64,000 nt of DNA from Sclerodactyla briareus (GCA_026419785.1 JAODTK010002010.1:1-64000), one strand, 5' to 3'; numbered from the stretch's first letter, positions 1 through 12,470 are shown. Made by a program: numbers and translations. Notes: generated by a model from the sequence alone, not told the origin.

Positions 1-1640
1 AAATTGTTAGCAGGATTAGTCCTCTGGCTTAACCTTTGGCTTACCGACTTTTTCATCACAGCGTACAAATGATGTAACCAATAACTAGAAACATCATGAT
101 TGTGAGTATTCTGCGTATTTTGATTTTCAGGATATAGCACACCCGAAATTCTCGGTTAGATTACATTCAAATTCAGGCATAAAGGACATAGGAACCTTCA
201 TCCTCTAGCTGATTTATAATTGTAATTATGTTTCCACGCACCCATTTTTCTTCTCAGAGTCTTCAAGTTTTTTTTTTTCACACCATTCCTTAGGCATTAC
301 AATTTTGATGCTCTGTCTCCGCATTCCATCACATCTTCCTTGTGCCCCTCAAGACGATCTATTATAAAAAATGGTAGGCATTTTCGACAAGGATAACTTT
401 GCTCTGGTGTTTTGCTTTGAGCGTTCAATAAAACGCTGACGAGTTTTATCCATGTATAATGATAGTTATTTCTTGCTCAATGAGCATCAATCAATCTCTT
501 TTGCACTCGGAGGATTTCGAATTATGGATATGCACAACCACACCACCTTCCCAACCAAATACATTAATAGATAAATGTTCTGTCTTTCTACTTTTGTATT
601 GTGAGAATAGGAGTGGAGGCTTATTCATCAAAATTTAACCATCATCTATTGATAACTGCTGGGGTCTCTTCTGATTTTTTACCGCTGGAAATAGAGCATT
701 TAAGGCCACCTTAAACAGTCATCATCGTATTTTTCACATTAATAATTAGCTGGTTTATTTTTCAATTTTGTAGGTTAAGCAAATGTAAGACCCACCTTCA
801 AGTGGTTGATATTTACCAATGTCAGAGTCAAATTTAGGACTCTTTCGGACTATAAACCCAGAGAACCTTGAATTGTCCATTTTTCAATCATTCCGAGTAT
901 TTCAGATTTGCTTTGGTAATTGAGCTCCAATTCACCTGCGGTTAAATCACTCTTGACACAATGCGAAAACATACACCTCAAAAACATCAATAGTTCAATC
1001 TGGTTTATCTTTTTTAATTTTATTTTAAAATTGTTGAAACTTGAAACTTCCTTAATTATTCATAGTTCTTCTCAATCAGTTTCGTTTTACGGTAGCTTTA
1101 TGCTGTTTACAAAAAAATTGTTGGTATATCTAGTGGATGGTTGTTTGTACATCCATTACCCAGTACTCAGCCACCGCAACCACTGTTCGATTTTATTCGC
1201 AAATATGAGGTTGTCGTTCAAACCTTCTACTGGCTTTGAGGTAATCTTCTTTAATGCATCCTCTTTTCAGATGGTTGGAGTCTTTTTAGGCCATTTTGTT
1301 TATCTATGCCTGAGTTTTTCTAAAGCTAAATCGTGCCGTTTCTTACTTCTTGAGCCTCTGCACCCTCTTTTAGATTGGAAAATAATAAATTTGTACCACT
1401 AAAAGCTACGGCAGTTATAATCCACCACCTACCAAGCCATAGCTATTGTTGCCATTTTTAGTATCCTTTTTAATATTTAGTGGTTGCTTTATAATTTTAT
1501 CTGGTAGTTATACCCTGATTCACCAACCATCCTTGTGTGCTATGTGCACTGCTAACAGTATCCAGTCAATTGAAACCATGTGACGTCCGTTTACCAAGAT
1601 CGGCGGGGTTTAATTTTAGCATTTTACTCACAAGCATGTT
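1..1640 (-). pseudogene. Type B DNA polymerase, N-terminal half (copy 1, broken)
   Basis: Assigned by alignment with the polymerase gene of copy 2 (8790-10400). It carries the region before and just into the exonuclease domain. The reading frame changes every few dozen codons because of 1-nt indels, so no long ORF survives. The catalytic palm half would lie to the left of the window. Role if intact: replication of the element's linear DNA from a protein primer, as in other Polintons. Confidence 0.6.
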
Positions 1641-1899
1641 ATATACAATACTTATACCCCCAACCCTTGGAATCCGTGATATACGTTGTTTATGAGATTA
1701 TCAGTACTGATTGACATTTGATATTATTCTTTTCTTTTTTTAAATTGATTATCGAAATGAAAGGGTCGGACTGTTCAGACACTACAAGACTTTGGTTTCA
1801 CTTAGGAGTTTACAACGTTCATAAATAACATTAAACGCACAACTACAACTGCAAATGCAGTTAACCTTATGTAAGGCAAGTAATCAACATTCACACCAT

Positions 1900-2510
1900 C
1901 ATCTGTAGGTTCGTTCAGTATTTTTCCTTTGTTTTCCATTGTACTCGGAAAACTCTTTTCTGCCAGCAACTCTACCTGGGTTCTTCTCTTTGTAACCTTA
2001 GTACTTGTTGTTCACTTTGGGGTTCCTCCTCCTCCACTTGGTCCTTGTGTCCACTTGGGTCATTTGTGATTCCACTTGGTTCAGTTGATATTAGTATCAC
2101 TATTATTTTTAAATGAAACAGTCTTGCAGTTATAAGTCCAGCCAGCAAGTGGAGCTAAGATTACTCAAAATTTATAATTAAGCAGCACAAAAAAATGTGA
2201 TAAAGCATTTGAGACTAGGGGCTATTCTCTAACTCTTTAGATAAAGCTTCAACATCATCAAATGTCTGCATTAATTCTTGCTAATCCATAACGGAGAGTC
2301 ATAAAAAAAATGATTTTTGGAGTCCGAACCTAATGACTTGATCATCTCATGACAAATTCGACTTCGTATCTAGAAGGTATTTTCAAGTTTTATAATGTTT
2401 TCCAAAATATTTAACGGGAATCACCACCACTACTGACGGGTGCAATCTGACTTATCAAACACAGGCTTGGTTTCTACATCTTCGTGTATAATTTGTGCTA
2501 ACTCATCCAT
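1900..2510 (-). pseudogene. Unnamed Polinton gene, acidic C-terminal part (copy 1)
   Basis: A start codon at 2508-2510 opens MDELAQIIHEDVETKP, and both Polinton copies keep this start in the same place. The 3' part encodes a Pro/Ser/Gly then Glu/Gln-rich stretch (EPSG and DPSG repeats, around 2000-2090). Several frame breaks prevent a clean translation. I do not recognise the family. It lies between the polymerase and capsid genes on the same strand, so a structural or accessory virion role is possible but unproven. Confidence 0.4.
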
Positions 2511-2624
2511 GGTTTATTTAATAGAGGGAACATTAAATAGAAATAAGGATGATATGCTTTCTGTATTTAAATAATAGACTCCTGAAATTATAAGTATGAT
2601 CAAGCTGATAAATTGTGGAAACAT

Positions 2625-2790
2625 AGGTACTTTTACAATAACTGTAAGTTTATCACAATAAACTGTAAGACTTATTTACAATAACTTGTAACTCCTAACA
2701 ATAACGTGTAAGTACTTATTACAATAATTGTAAGTTCGTATTACAATAACTTGTAAGTTATTAACAACTACAACACATGTAAACTTGTAG
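2625..2790. repeat. Short palindromic tandem repeat (copy 1)
   Basis: About six degenerate units of roughly 25 bp built around ACTTACAAGTTATTGTAATAAG. They lie just upstream of the MDELAQ start and downstream of the next minus-strand gene. The unit is nearly self-complementary (ACTTAC...GTAAGT), so transcripts could fold. The same array occurs at 11650-11805 in copy 2. Stop codons occur in most frames, so it is probably intergenic. Confidence 0.65.
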
Positions 2791-3059
2791 GTTGAATGTT
2801 GAAGTATTATAAGTTTTTTGAATGTTTTTTGCCTTTAAAATTGATTAGTTGCCTCCTAGTGGTTATCCGTAATGACATCATTTTCTTCAAACATTTTTGT
2901 ATGAATCACGACTTTTCATTAAAATAAACACAACCATTGTGTCTGTTCTATAAAATCTTTCAGAACATATTATATTGTTTGTGACAAATCCAACAACTTT
3001 GATGGCATGTCACCACTAAACGTAATTCGCTGAATCATGCATTTAGAGCTTTCTGTTTT

Positions 3060-3370
3060 CTATATGACAATCCTCGTAGTTGCAGCACAATCAGCTAGGA
3101 TCTTATAACGTTTCATCACCTTTGAAACGTTCGTAATATCTCTTGATAGAGTCATGTAGATTGGTAGAATCCAAGACATAAACTTCAGAATCTTGCTAGA
3201 CCCATTCTCTGTTTTTAGAAGCTTCATTTCCATGCTTAGATGGGACAAAGGATTAACGATGTGTTCAAAATGATTTTTGTAGTCAATTTCTAATAGATTT
3301 AACACAACTCTGTTTTTCCAAACCCTGTTTGACCCGCATAGGTGCCAAATGAGGATACTTTGGGAACAAC
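3060..3370 (-). pseudogene. Unnamed Polinton gene downstream of capsid gene (copy 1)
   Basis: An 81-residue open stretch (3060-3305) has a homologous but differently frame-broken counterpart at about 12120-12420. Conservation between copies supports real coding on the minus strand. The product is not recognised. Its position directly after the major capsid gene would suit a minor capsid or penton protein, which is inference only. Confidence 0.4.
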
Positions 3371-3399
3371 ATTTAATATATAGGATTTGTTATTAAAAT

Positions 3400-4644
3400 G
3401 GTGATGAACTTAAATCTACCATTCTTAAGATTGGAGCTGTGATCCATGACAACATAATTACAAGTACAGATTCCATCTGATTTCTCATCGTTTTCCAGTT
3501 GAAGTGTATACCTTCAGAACCATTTTATCTCCTACCACTACCGTGATTTTATATCATCACTGTTCCATGTCTAAACCAAAGAGCGTATTATCTTTCAAAG
3601 AAATCCGACAGGAATTACATCACAAAGGTTCAGTTCTTTAACACTGCCTATGCCTGCAATGTTTTACATTCACCCCCAATGTTGAGATCTTTTCATGCCT
3701 TGCGCATTTACAAATGATTCGGAAGGCCTTCGATAGTAATGGTTATTTATAATTTTGGATTGTAAAATTTTATCGTGTCTATAGCATAATTAGGCACTCC
3801 ATAGGGTACTCAAAGTACCATGAGTATTACCCTTATGCTTTTTGCTGTTGTTGTTCAGATAATATTCCAAGTGTATCTCTTTTGTTAATGTAATTGTTCT
3901 TGTGTCTCAATACTCGTCATAAAGTAGAGCCAGTTTGTTTTGATAGTGGTTTCTAATCATTCTATCTAGCTCTGCATTAGTAAGCACTTCGTATTCTAAA
4001 CTGATTGCACTTATTTTATAACTAGCTCCTGTGATCTTGTGCTTTTAATCACACGTCCATAATCATTAAATGGTAAGTCATACCCTCAGACGGTTATGAG
4101 GCCAGCCCGATAATAGGGCATATGATTTTCAGCAGCTCAAATTCCAGCGGAATGTAAAATAGTTTTCCAATAGGCATCGGCAATAGCTTTTTCTTTACAG
4201 TCGTTTGCATTGGCAGTACTATCAGTACAGTCATTCCCCCCTTACAAATGCCTCGATGCGCCATAGTACTGAGTTGTTGCTTGGCCTAACCATAAATCGC
4301 TTATAGCAGTGATCACATCTGCATCGTCTATTAGAATAAATTTCTTGCATTCTATTATTTTAACACTATCTTTTGTACAATTGGCGTACCAGATGGTGGA
4401 CAATCGTTCTGTTTTCATCGTATTCAGATATTAAGTCGATTTGTTAAAAAGCTAGTCTGGGTGTATCGGGTACTATGACATCATCTACACCTAATTTTGG
4501 AAATCTAACCGTTAACATTTGTTTGATCTATGGTGCTGGGGTTGTTCGTGATCACAACAGATTGTCGAATACCTTTCCACACCCAATGCCTTGAAGTAAT
4601 TCTCTGTAAGATCCAATTGGGACAGTCGTAGTGCGCGTTGTCAT
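3400..4644 (-). pseudogene. Polinton major capsid protein gene (copy 1, broken)
   Basis: This aligns with the better preserved capsid gene at 12500-13823. The start codon is at 4642-4644, only 32 bases from the divergent plus-strand start at 4677. The frame is broken repeatedly by 1-nt indels. The assignment rests on copy 2, where a 114-residue open segment has the look of Polinton double jelly-roll capsid proteins. Confidence 0.55.
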
Positions 4645-4676
4645 TTTCTTAAATACAATTGACTGTTTAAATAAAA

Positions 4677-5297
4677 ATGGATGGCTTTGCATTGGATGAT
4701 TAGGGTCGGAAAGAAAATCCCGCTCTGGAAATGCTGATGAGACGACATTATCAATGATGATTCATTTGATAATCAACTAAATAACTGAAGGCGGGGTTTA
4801 GATTGAGAATAGGTCTGGAAGATGATGCTGATGAGACCCACCTGTTAGTAAACCTGTAAGTGAGTTTGATGATACAACTAAACCAGTTGCAGGGGAAGGG
4901 TGTTATAGATGAAGAGAAATAGGTCTGGATCAGCCAAGAACATTAAAAGCAAAGATGTCTATGCTAAGATGCTAGAAGAATATAGATTAAACCCAAATGT
5001 TAAACATTATGATAATTTTGAAACTGCGGGGACGTGATCTTTATAAAATAACAGAATAAAGAATATAACTCAGGTAAAAGATAAAGCAAGAAGTTCTTAG
5101 TATGAATTACGATATGGGAAGAGAAATTTATTTTGTGTAAATACTATAGGAATAAAATGGGGTTGTTGACTACTCCAATCAACCCAAAAAGTTAAGAACA
5201 CCAAAAAAGAAAAGTTACTGAAAATAATAAAAAATCTGCCTCTATACTGAGAATATGAAATGAAAGAACTGCCAGAAGGTGCTAATGATATTGATCA
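4677..5297 (+). pseudogene. Plus-strand Polinton genes, truncated (copy 1)
   Basis: The ATG at 4677-4679 begins a short acidic reading frame (MDGFALDD). Further on, at about 4930-5045, is a well-preserved segment reading KDVYAKMLEEYRLNPNV. The matching segment in copy 2 (14120-14270) is more damaged. Function is not recognised. The similarity to copy 2 ends abruptly at about 5297, inside this gene set. Confidence 0.45.
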
Positions 5298-6252
5298 ATG
5301 CCCGACTGCTCGTGAACACGGCTATTTTCCGTTTTTTTTGCTGATATGACATGCGCGTCTTTAAGCGTCGACGCACCTTCATCCAGGCGGCCCTTTTGAA
5401 TTTTTGCGACAAAATTAAATTAATTTTTTTTCTGGCAGTTTGACCATTTGCACATTTCGGAACATATGTGTGTGCATTGGCACCAACCACCCAGCTGGTC
5501 AAAATACCCCCCCTTATTGATAAAAAACAAAGGCGAACAATGTCACTCCCTGATTGATCGCAAATGGGGATATAAACCTAACGTTGGCGGTTTACCCGCC
5601 AGGGATTTCTTAGATTATAGTCTAGATATTCATCCACTATACCTTTAAAAAATCCGAATTGTCACATTGGAAATTTTAAAAAGACTATCCATCCAACGTA
5701 GAGCCGAGTCAAAAAATAGTATTCGAAGTTTGTTGAAACGAATCCATATTCGTTTAGTATGGTTTTTTTAGCAGATTGCAGACGCGGCCAGCCGTATTCC
5801 TATTGTCCTAAGCAGGGCGGGTCGATTATGTAGTTGGCGATTGGGGGGGGGCAAGACAAGATGAATACTATCTAAGCCGAGTGCCACCTTAGGTGCGCGT
5901 AGCGTCATTAATTTTATTTTTTCGTTTGACGACCCCATTGATTGCAGGAAAACGGCAACTTCCCGTGCCTTAATGGACAGTAAGCAACCTCCTTAAATTG
6001 ATTAAAAAAAATATTTTAAGGAAAGGTCTTCCAAAAACTTATCGCTTAGGGATATCCTTTCAAGGTTTTGCCTTGGGTGCTGTGACATTATACAAATGCG
6101 ATGCAATGAAAGGTTTACGGTTTAAAAGAAGCATGGAAATGAATGGTAACAACCACACGTTTGATCGCGAAGCTCGAGATTTGCGGACTCCCCTTTCACC
6201 ACGACACCTCTCTGACCTATTACTAATTACTATTACTATTACGTATAGATAG
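5298..6252. other. Unique flank between the two Polinton copies
   Basis: No repeat of Polinton sequence and no convincing gene. Short opposing ORFs at 5242-5502, 5448-5648, 5998-6252 and 6060-6296 are unsupported. It is the left flank of the complete element, ending in its target duplication. Confidence 0.5.
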
Positions 6253-6258
6253 GCCTGA
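6253..6258. other. Left target-site duplication (GCCTGA)
   Basis: GCCTGA here and GCCTGA at 24145-24150 flank the terminal inverted repeats. Six-base duplications are the hallmark of Polinton integration. The final A is shared with the first base expected for the repeat (AGTAGTATG); a collapsed AA in the assembly would explain this. Confidence 0.8.
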
Positions 6259-6421
6259 GTAGTATGTAAAATGCGGATCCGGACCGCATCAGCCAAAATC
6301 GGTCCAAAGTCTCTCTAATATAATTTCAATCGTTCAAAGTTCTCTAAATATAACTTATCTCGTCCAAGGTCTCTCTAAATCTAACTATGAATCACCCATG
6401 CCTAACTCCCATAAGCCTCGT

Positions 6422-6452
<31 letters not shown>

Positions 6453-6545
6453 GACCACATCCTCGATTTAATGTTACCCTTAGTATCCACGGAGAGAGGA
6501 TACCTTGTTCACATGTTTTATTTTTTTTTTTGACTACAGATTAAA
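6259..6545 (+). repeat. Polinton left terminal inverted repeat
   Basis: It pairs with 23915-24144. Strong blocks are 6259-6275, the TCCAAGGTCTCTCTAAAT region near 6365, GAATCACCCATGCCTAA near 6390, and the CCACGGAGAGAGG block near 6490. Three direct sub-repeats of about 34 bp (GTCCAA.GTCTCTCTAAATATAA) lie at 6300-6390; the right end keeps two. The inner part overlaps the 3' end of the polymerase gene. Confidence 0.85.
6421..6451. repeat. Poly-G run of about 31 bases
   Basis: An uninterrupted G tract inside the left terminal repeat, at the polymerase 3' end. The right terminal repeat has no such tract at the equivalent place, so it is probably a sequencing or assembly artefact or a private expansion. 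Confidence 0.7.
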
Positions 6546-9500
6546 TGACCTTCCCTTCTAATAAAGTTTCATACCGATGCACCGAAAGTTTATTATCAAA
6601 GAGTCTTTCTCTTTGTAGTTTTTCATGTGTTTATATTTTTTATGACGCGACCTTTCACAAACCCCTTGCGTTCTTTGCATTATGAGCATCATTTAAACAA
6701 CGTTCGATACTTTTTGTCTTAGACCGATATACTCAATATTGCAGTACCTTCACACTCATCTTTCCTTTTCCCTACAACCTTTTTCTTTATTTCGCTGAAG
6801 AGTGATGTGATTTTTGTTGGGATAGCATTCTAGGGGTCATCCACTATTACTATCTATTGCCATATCAGAGTATATATCTTCTGTTTTATTTCCAAAGGAG
6901 ACTATCTGTATCTGTAACTATAAGCAATTAACATTGTCATTGTACTTTTTGGGTTCAATTCGTTAGTAAAAAGCATCCATTAACCACTTGCTAAGATCCA
7001 GAATAGCCATACCTACAGTATTGTTTTATAAAAAAACAATAAAAAATCCAATTATTCTTGTTTTTACAGTGGCACAAACACCCCCTGATCCATCGCAAAT
7101 ATTTTTTGACTAGCTAGAGTTTGGATTTTGCTATTAGCTTGCGCATTTTCGATTCTTCATATCCGAATTAAACCACTCCACACGAGTCTTTTTTCTAAAC
7201 ATTTTTCCATAGTTTTCCACAAACACAAGCATTGCAACATGCGTATTGACACTGTCTTTCCTCTAGGCACGCTTAAGCTCCTTTGCGTAAGTTTTTATTC
7301 AAATCTATGTTGACGTCATCCAAGGAGATTGGGGAAAATTCCAGTATCCTAATGATGTTTTGAGGCAACTTTTAGTCCACGGCCTCAGTATAGTTGCAAG
7401 TCTTAATGCGTACATATTTTTGTTCTTGTTCCCTTAGATTTGGCGTTAATTTTTCATATTTGGATCTCCGCAGGTGATTCACCACCAGTGTAGTTAGAAC
7501 TCTGATAACCACTCCCTTTTTTTAAATCCAATTTTTCTTTCTGGGAGCCAAAGGATAATCTTAAGGTGGATTTATTGCAATCTTTTGGATACTACCAATC
7601 ATTTCTAATATATACCAACGCAGAATCTGTTCGTGATTTAATATTTTATTCCAATTTGTTTCGTCTCAACAAGCATCCCTTTGGAAATTGTTGACTGGAA
7701 AGTATTGACTCATAGCCCCACCATAAAAATTATTCCATCTAATATTGCATAAACTGAGTAGGTTCATCGGGATTATATTCGGTAAGGGTATTTATTATTA
7801 GCTTTTGCATCCACCTCTTTACTAACCAATGAAATACCAAAATACAACCTCTAATACCTTTCTCTACCACCAATTGTTGGTCGGTATCAGTGAGTAACTC
7901 TAATTCTATTTCAGAATGTTGAAACGTAGGTCATACCAACTAAAACCGGGGAGAGTGTAGTAATGAGCCAGGATCTAAGACTGTGAAGTTTTCAAATAAT
8001 TTTATCTCTAAAATTCTCAAAAACATCTCCCAATACAATATCACTTTTCAAGTATAGATCGTGATATTCCCCCAAGTTTTTCCACATGCAAAAAAAAGTA
8101 TTCCACCCTATTGAGCATGTTTCATCATCATCAGTGATGGTTGTCAACAATCCACAACTGTAAAATCTTCTTTAGAGGTGGATGCATTTTCCCATCAAAT
8201 CTTTTCCCACTATCATGTACTCATATGGATATACAACCTTTTTAGTTACCAGTCAAATTTAATATTTTCTGAGAACCATCTTCCTAGTATATTCCTCAAG
8301 GCATTTTTATCGGTATTCTTTAACCAAATTTTCTACTGACGCATTGCAGGAATTGAAGGGAAGTCTATAAATCTACTTGCCCCAATGTGAAAGCCAAATA
8401 TTTTTCCATATTGTTTGGAATCCAACACAATTTCCCCACTTTAAAGTACTAACAGCCTTGCAACGATAATTGAGAGTCTAACCCCTGAGACCTGTTGAAA
8501 CAATGACGGAATGACAGTTTTAATATTTTATCCGGTGTAGTTTTTAATTTTAAATTACAGTAATCGTGAGCTGCGTCCCCTCTATTTCCTCCGTGATGTG
8601 ACAATGTCCTATTACAACTTTCCACTATTTAAAATTCCTTTTACATGATATGACAATGTGTTGCACTTTCATGTCTCACTTATCATCTCGATGTCATAAC
8701 AATAGGTTTTTGGTTTTCAAATACTCTATTAATATTTTTTCAGTAGATTTTCGAGAGATTTTAGAAAATGTTTCAGCAGCATTCTCCCTGTATACCTTTG
8801 CTTACCAACTTTTTCATCACATCTTACAATGATGGAACAATAACTAGAACATCATGATTGTGAAGACTCATTCTCGTGTTTCTGGCGATATTTTTTTATC
8901 AGATATATCAGCACACCCCCAAATCTCGGTTAGATTACTTTCAAAATCAGCATAAATGACATAATTGAACCTTCACCCGCTAGCGTGATTTATAAATTTA
9001 ATTATGTTTCCACGCAGCTCACCTTTTTGTTTCTTCTTCAAGTCTTCAGTTTTTTTTTTTTCACACCGGGCTTCCTTAGCTTAACAATTTTTGATGCCTG
9101 TCCTCCAATTCCATCACATGTTCTTGTCCCCTCAAGAAGATCCTCCTTACCTCCTTAATAAAAATGTGTAAGGCATTTTCGACAGGATCACATTTGCTCT
9201 TGTGTTTGCTTTGAGCGTTCAATAAACGACTGAAGACTTTTATCATGTATATGATATTTATTTTCGTGCTCAATGACTCCTTAAAACATCTCTTTGCACT
9301 CGGATGATTTCGAATTAAATGATATGGCACCAAACCAACACCTAACCTACCTTCACTAAGAAACAAAACTATATGGCACAAACCACAACCACATTCCCAA
9401 CCAAAAACATTAATAGATTCAATCGTATCTGTCTATTCTACTTTTGGTAATTTGTGAAATAGTAAGTTGGAGCCTTATATCATCAAAATTTAAAAAACCA

Positions 9501-10330
9501 TCATCTATGGGATCACTGCCTGGGATCTCTCTGAATTTATTACCTGCTGGAAATAGAGCACTTCATAAGGCCCACCTTAAACAAGTCATCATCGTTATTT
9601 TTCACGTATTATAAGCTTGTTATTTTTCAATTTTGTAAGGTAAATCAATGTAGACCCACCTTCAAATGTTGATATTTACCAATGTTCGAGAGTCATTTTA
9701 GGACCTTTCGACTCTAACCCAGAACCCTTGATTTGTCCATATTTTTCATTGCAAACATCATTTCGAGTATTTCAAGATTCACTGCTTATGTGTAATTTAG
9801 CATCCAATGCACCCTGGTTTAAAATCACTCGTTAGCACATTCGAAAATACACCTCACCAACAGCCAATATTCCATCTGGTTTTATCTTTTTAATTTTATT
9901 TTTCAAATTTTGTTGAAACTTGAAACTTCTAATTATCATATTCTTCAATCAGTTTATTCGTTCGTTTTTACTGTACTTTTATGCTTTCAACAACATTTTT
10001 GGATCTACTCTTTTGGATGGTTTTTGGTACATCCATTACCCCCGTACTCTCAGCCCCCCCACCACAATGTTCGAACTTTTTTATAATCAACAATATGAGT
10101 TCTTGTCGTTTCAAAACCTTCTAATGGCTTTGAGTAATGCTTCTTTAATGAAATCCTCCTCTTGCGCAGATGGTTAGTCTTTCTTCGGTCCATTTTTGTT
10201 TTCCTCTGCTGATTTGTATCTAAAGCTAAATCGTGCCTATTTTTCTTTCTTCATGAGCCTCTGCACCATCTTTTAATTGGCAAATTAATAAATTTGTACC
10301 ACTAAAGCTACGGCATTTAAATCACAACCA
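6450..10330 (-). pseudogene. Protein-primed family B DNA polymerase (PolB), frame-broken
   Basis: The minus strand carries, in order, the hallmarks of Polinton/adintovirus polymerases. An NDDD-containing N-terminal segment lies near 9590, and the exonuclease I motif YADFE at 8940-8954. A GIRG motif lies near 7855, YGGAMSQYFP (polymerase motif A region) near 7720, and DYPLAP near 7545. A motif B-like NACxxGKxxxNV stretch lies near 7215, and the catalytic DTDS (motif C) at 6901-6912. A typical C-terminal tail runs into the terminal repeat. It would replicate the element's linear genome. Frame changes are frequent, from 1-nt indels. The 101-residue open segment at 9076-9381 lies between the N-terminal and exonuclease parts. 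Start position is uncertain. Confidence 0.85.
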
Positions 10331-10869
10331 CCGTACCAGCATACGCTTGTTTAGCCATTTTTATTAATTCCGGTTTTAATATTTAAGTGGTTAGCTTTAT
10401 AATTTCATCTGGCAGTATACTCCTGATTCACCAACCATCCTGTGATTGCTAGTGCACTGCTAACAGTAGCAGTCAATTTAAACGATCGTTGGACCGCTTC
10501 CAGTGTATACCAGATCAGGCGGGTTTAATTTTTATCAATTTTAACCTCAAGCATGCTATATAACATACTTAAACCCCCAACCATTGCTCCGTGATTTACA
10601 GTGTTTTAAATGTATTATCAGTACTGATGACCTTTGATACTTATTCTTTTTTCTTTTTTTTAAATTGATCTATTCGAAATGAAAGGGTCGACTAGCCCTT
10701 CAGACACTACACTGACTTTGGGTTCACTTTAAGGAGTTTTAAACAACTTGCATAAATAATAACCTGCCCCCTCACTGCAATGCAGTTAACCCTATTAAGG
10801 CAGTAAATCAAACTTTCACACCTTCACGACTATCATCCGTAGATGTTTGTAGGTTCGTTCAGTATTTTT

Positions 10870-11520
10870 TTTTTTTTTTTTTATTACCCTTTTGTTTTTT
10901 TTTTTTTTTTTCAATTGTACTCTGCAACTCTTTTCCCTGTAGCAACTCTATACCTGGGTTCTCCTCTTTTGTAACCTATAAGTATCATTGTTGTTTTTCA
11001 CTTGTCGATGTTCCTCCTCCCTCCCTTGGTTCCCTTTGTGGATTCACTTGGTTCACATTAGTGATTCACTTGGTTCAATTTTATAGGTATCACTATTATT
11101 TATAAATGAAACATTTCTTGCAGTTATAAGTCCCGCAGCAAGTGGAGCTAAGATTACTCCCAATTTATAATTTAAGCTCGCACAAAAAATGTGATAAAGC
11201 ATTTTAGACTAGTGGATCATTCTCTATATCTTTAGATAAAAAAAATAAGCTCAACATCATCAATTTCTGCGTTAATTCCTGCTAATCCATATCCAAGAGC
11301 ATTAACAAAACAAAATTGATATTAGTATCGAACCTAATGACTTGATCACTCTCATGACCAAACCTTTCGCTTCGAATCTAGAATGTAATTTTTCAAGTTC
11401 TTATATGTTTTCCAAAATATTTTAACGGAATCCCACACTAAATGACGGGTGCTAATCTGCTTATTAACACAGGCTTTTGGTCTGTCTACTCTTCGTTTAT
11501 AATTGTGGCTAACCATCCAT
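10870..11520 (-). pseudogene. Unnamed Polinton gene (copy 2)
   Basis: This is the counterpart of 1900-2510, starting at 11518-11520. It lies between polymerase and capsid genes, minus strand. Long T runs at 10867-10882 and 10898-10910 interrupt the 3' part. No family recognised; frame broken. Confidence 0.35.
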
Positions 11521-11649
11521 GGTTTTTACTTAATAAGACGGGTATTACATTTCAATAGAATAAGATTGATATGTTTCTGTATTTAATATAATATCCTCCT
11601 GAAATTATAAGTAAGCTCAAGCTGATAATTGTGTAAACACAATAGGTAC

Positions 11650-11805
11650 TTATTAACAAAACTTGTAAGTTATCTTATCACAAAACTTGTACGTACTTAT
11701 TACAATCACTTGTAAAACTCCTTTTAACACAATAACTTGTTAAGTACTTATTACAGAACCTGTAAGTTTATTACAATAACTTGTAAGTTCTTACAAACTA
11801 CACAC
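11650..11805. repeat. Short palindromic tandem repeat (copy 2)
   Basis: Degenerate units of roughly 25 bp containing ACTTATTACAATAACTTG TAAG-type sequence, as at 2625-2790. It separates two minus-strand genes. Its preservation in both copies suggests it predates their split and may serve as a transcription or replication signal. Confidence 0.65.
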
Positions 11806-11899
11806 CATTGTGAACGTGTCAGGATTGATCTGTTTTAATTATAAGTTTTGAATGTTTTCTGCCTTTAAATTTCATTTATGTTTTCCTCCATAGTTTGTC

Positions 11900-12470
11900 T
11901 CTATCATCATCCGTAATAGACATCATTTTCTTCAACCAATTTTTTTTGTGATGAATCACGATCTTTGCAATAAAAATAAACCAAAAAAAACACCTTTTAT
12001 GTCTTATTCTCTAAAATCTTCATAACACTATTATAATTTTTGTGAACAAAATCCAACAACCTTGATTGAGCATGTCTACCACTATAAACTCTAATTCCTG
12101 AATCTGCATATAGAATCTTTATGTTTTCTATATGACGAATCCTTATTTGCAGCAGCAATCATCTATGATATATACGTTTTCATTCACCTTTTTAAACTGT
12201 CTCGTAATAATCTCTTGATAGAGTCATGTAGATTGGTAATCAATCCAAGACCTAAACTTCAGAATCTTGCTAGACCCCTTCTCTGTTTTTCCTAAGCTTT
12301 CATAATCCTTCACTTCCATCTGCGTGGGACAATGATAAGATGTTTTCAAAATGATTTTTGTATTCATTTTAATAGATTTACACACAACTCCTCGTTTATT
12401 CCCACCCGGATTTTGACCGCCTATACGAGTGCCCGAATGATGATACTTTGGGACAACATTTATATATATT
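11900..12470 (-). pseudogene. Unnamed gene after capsid gene (copy 2)
   Basis: This matches 3060-3370 in copy 1, both at DNA level and in pieces of translation (the TxLHDSIKR segment near 12220). The gene follows the capsid gene on the same strand. A minor capsid role is possible from position only. Confidence 0.35.

Larger units (their letters stand above)
1..5297. mobile_element. Truncated Polinton/Maverick copy (copy 1)
   Basis: This stretch aligns along its whole length, in the same orientation, with 8790-14490 inside the complete element; for example 40-120 matches 8801-8880 and 2584-2612 matches 11599-11627. Single-base insertions and deletions separate the copies throughout. It contains, by correspondence, the upstream half of the polymerase gene (minus strand, 1 to about 1640), an unnamed minus-strand gene starting at 2510, the capsid gene starting at 4644, and plus-strand genes from 4677. 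Similarity stops near 5297, well short of any terminal inverted repeat. The left part lies outside the window. It may be a broken older insertion, a segmental duplication, or a mis-joined second haplotype. Confidence 0.85.

Noticed and set aside
2625-2790. CRISPR-like array
   Set aside because: Units are contiguous and degenerate, with no unique spacers, in a eukaryotic context.
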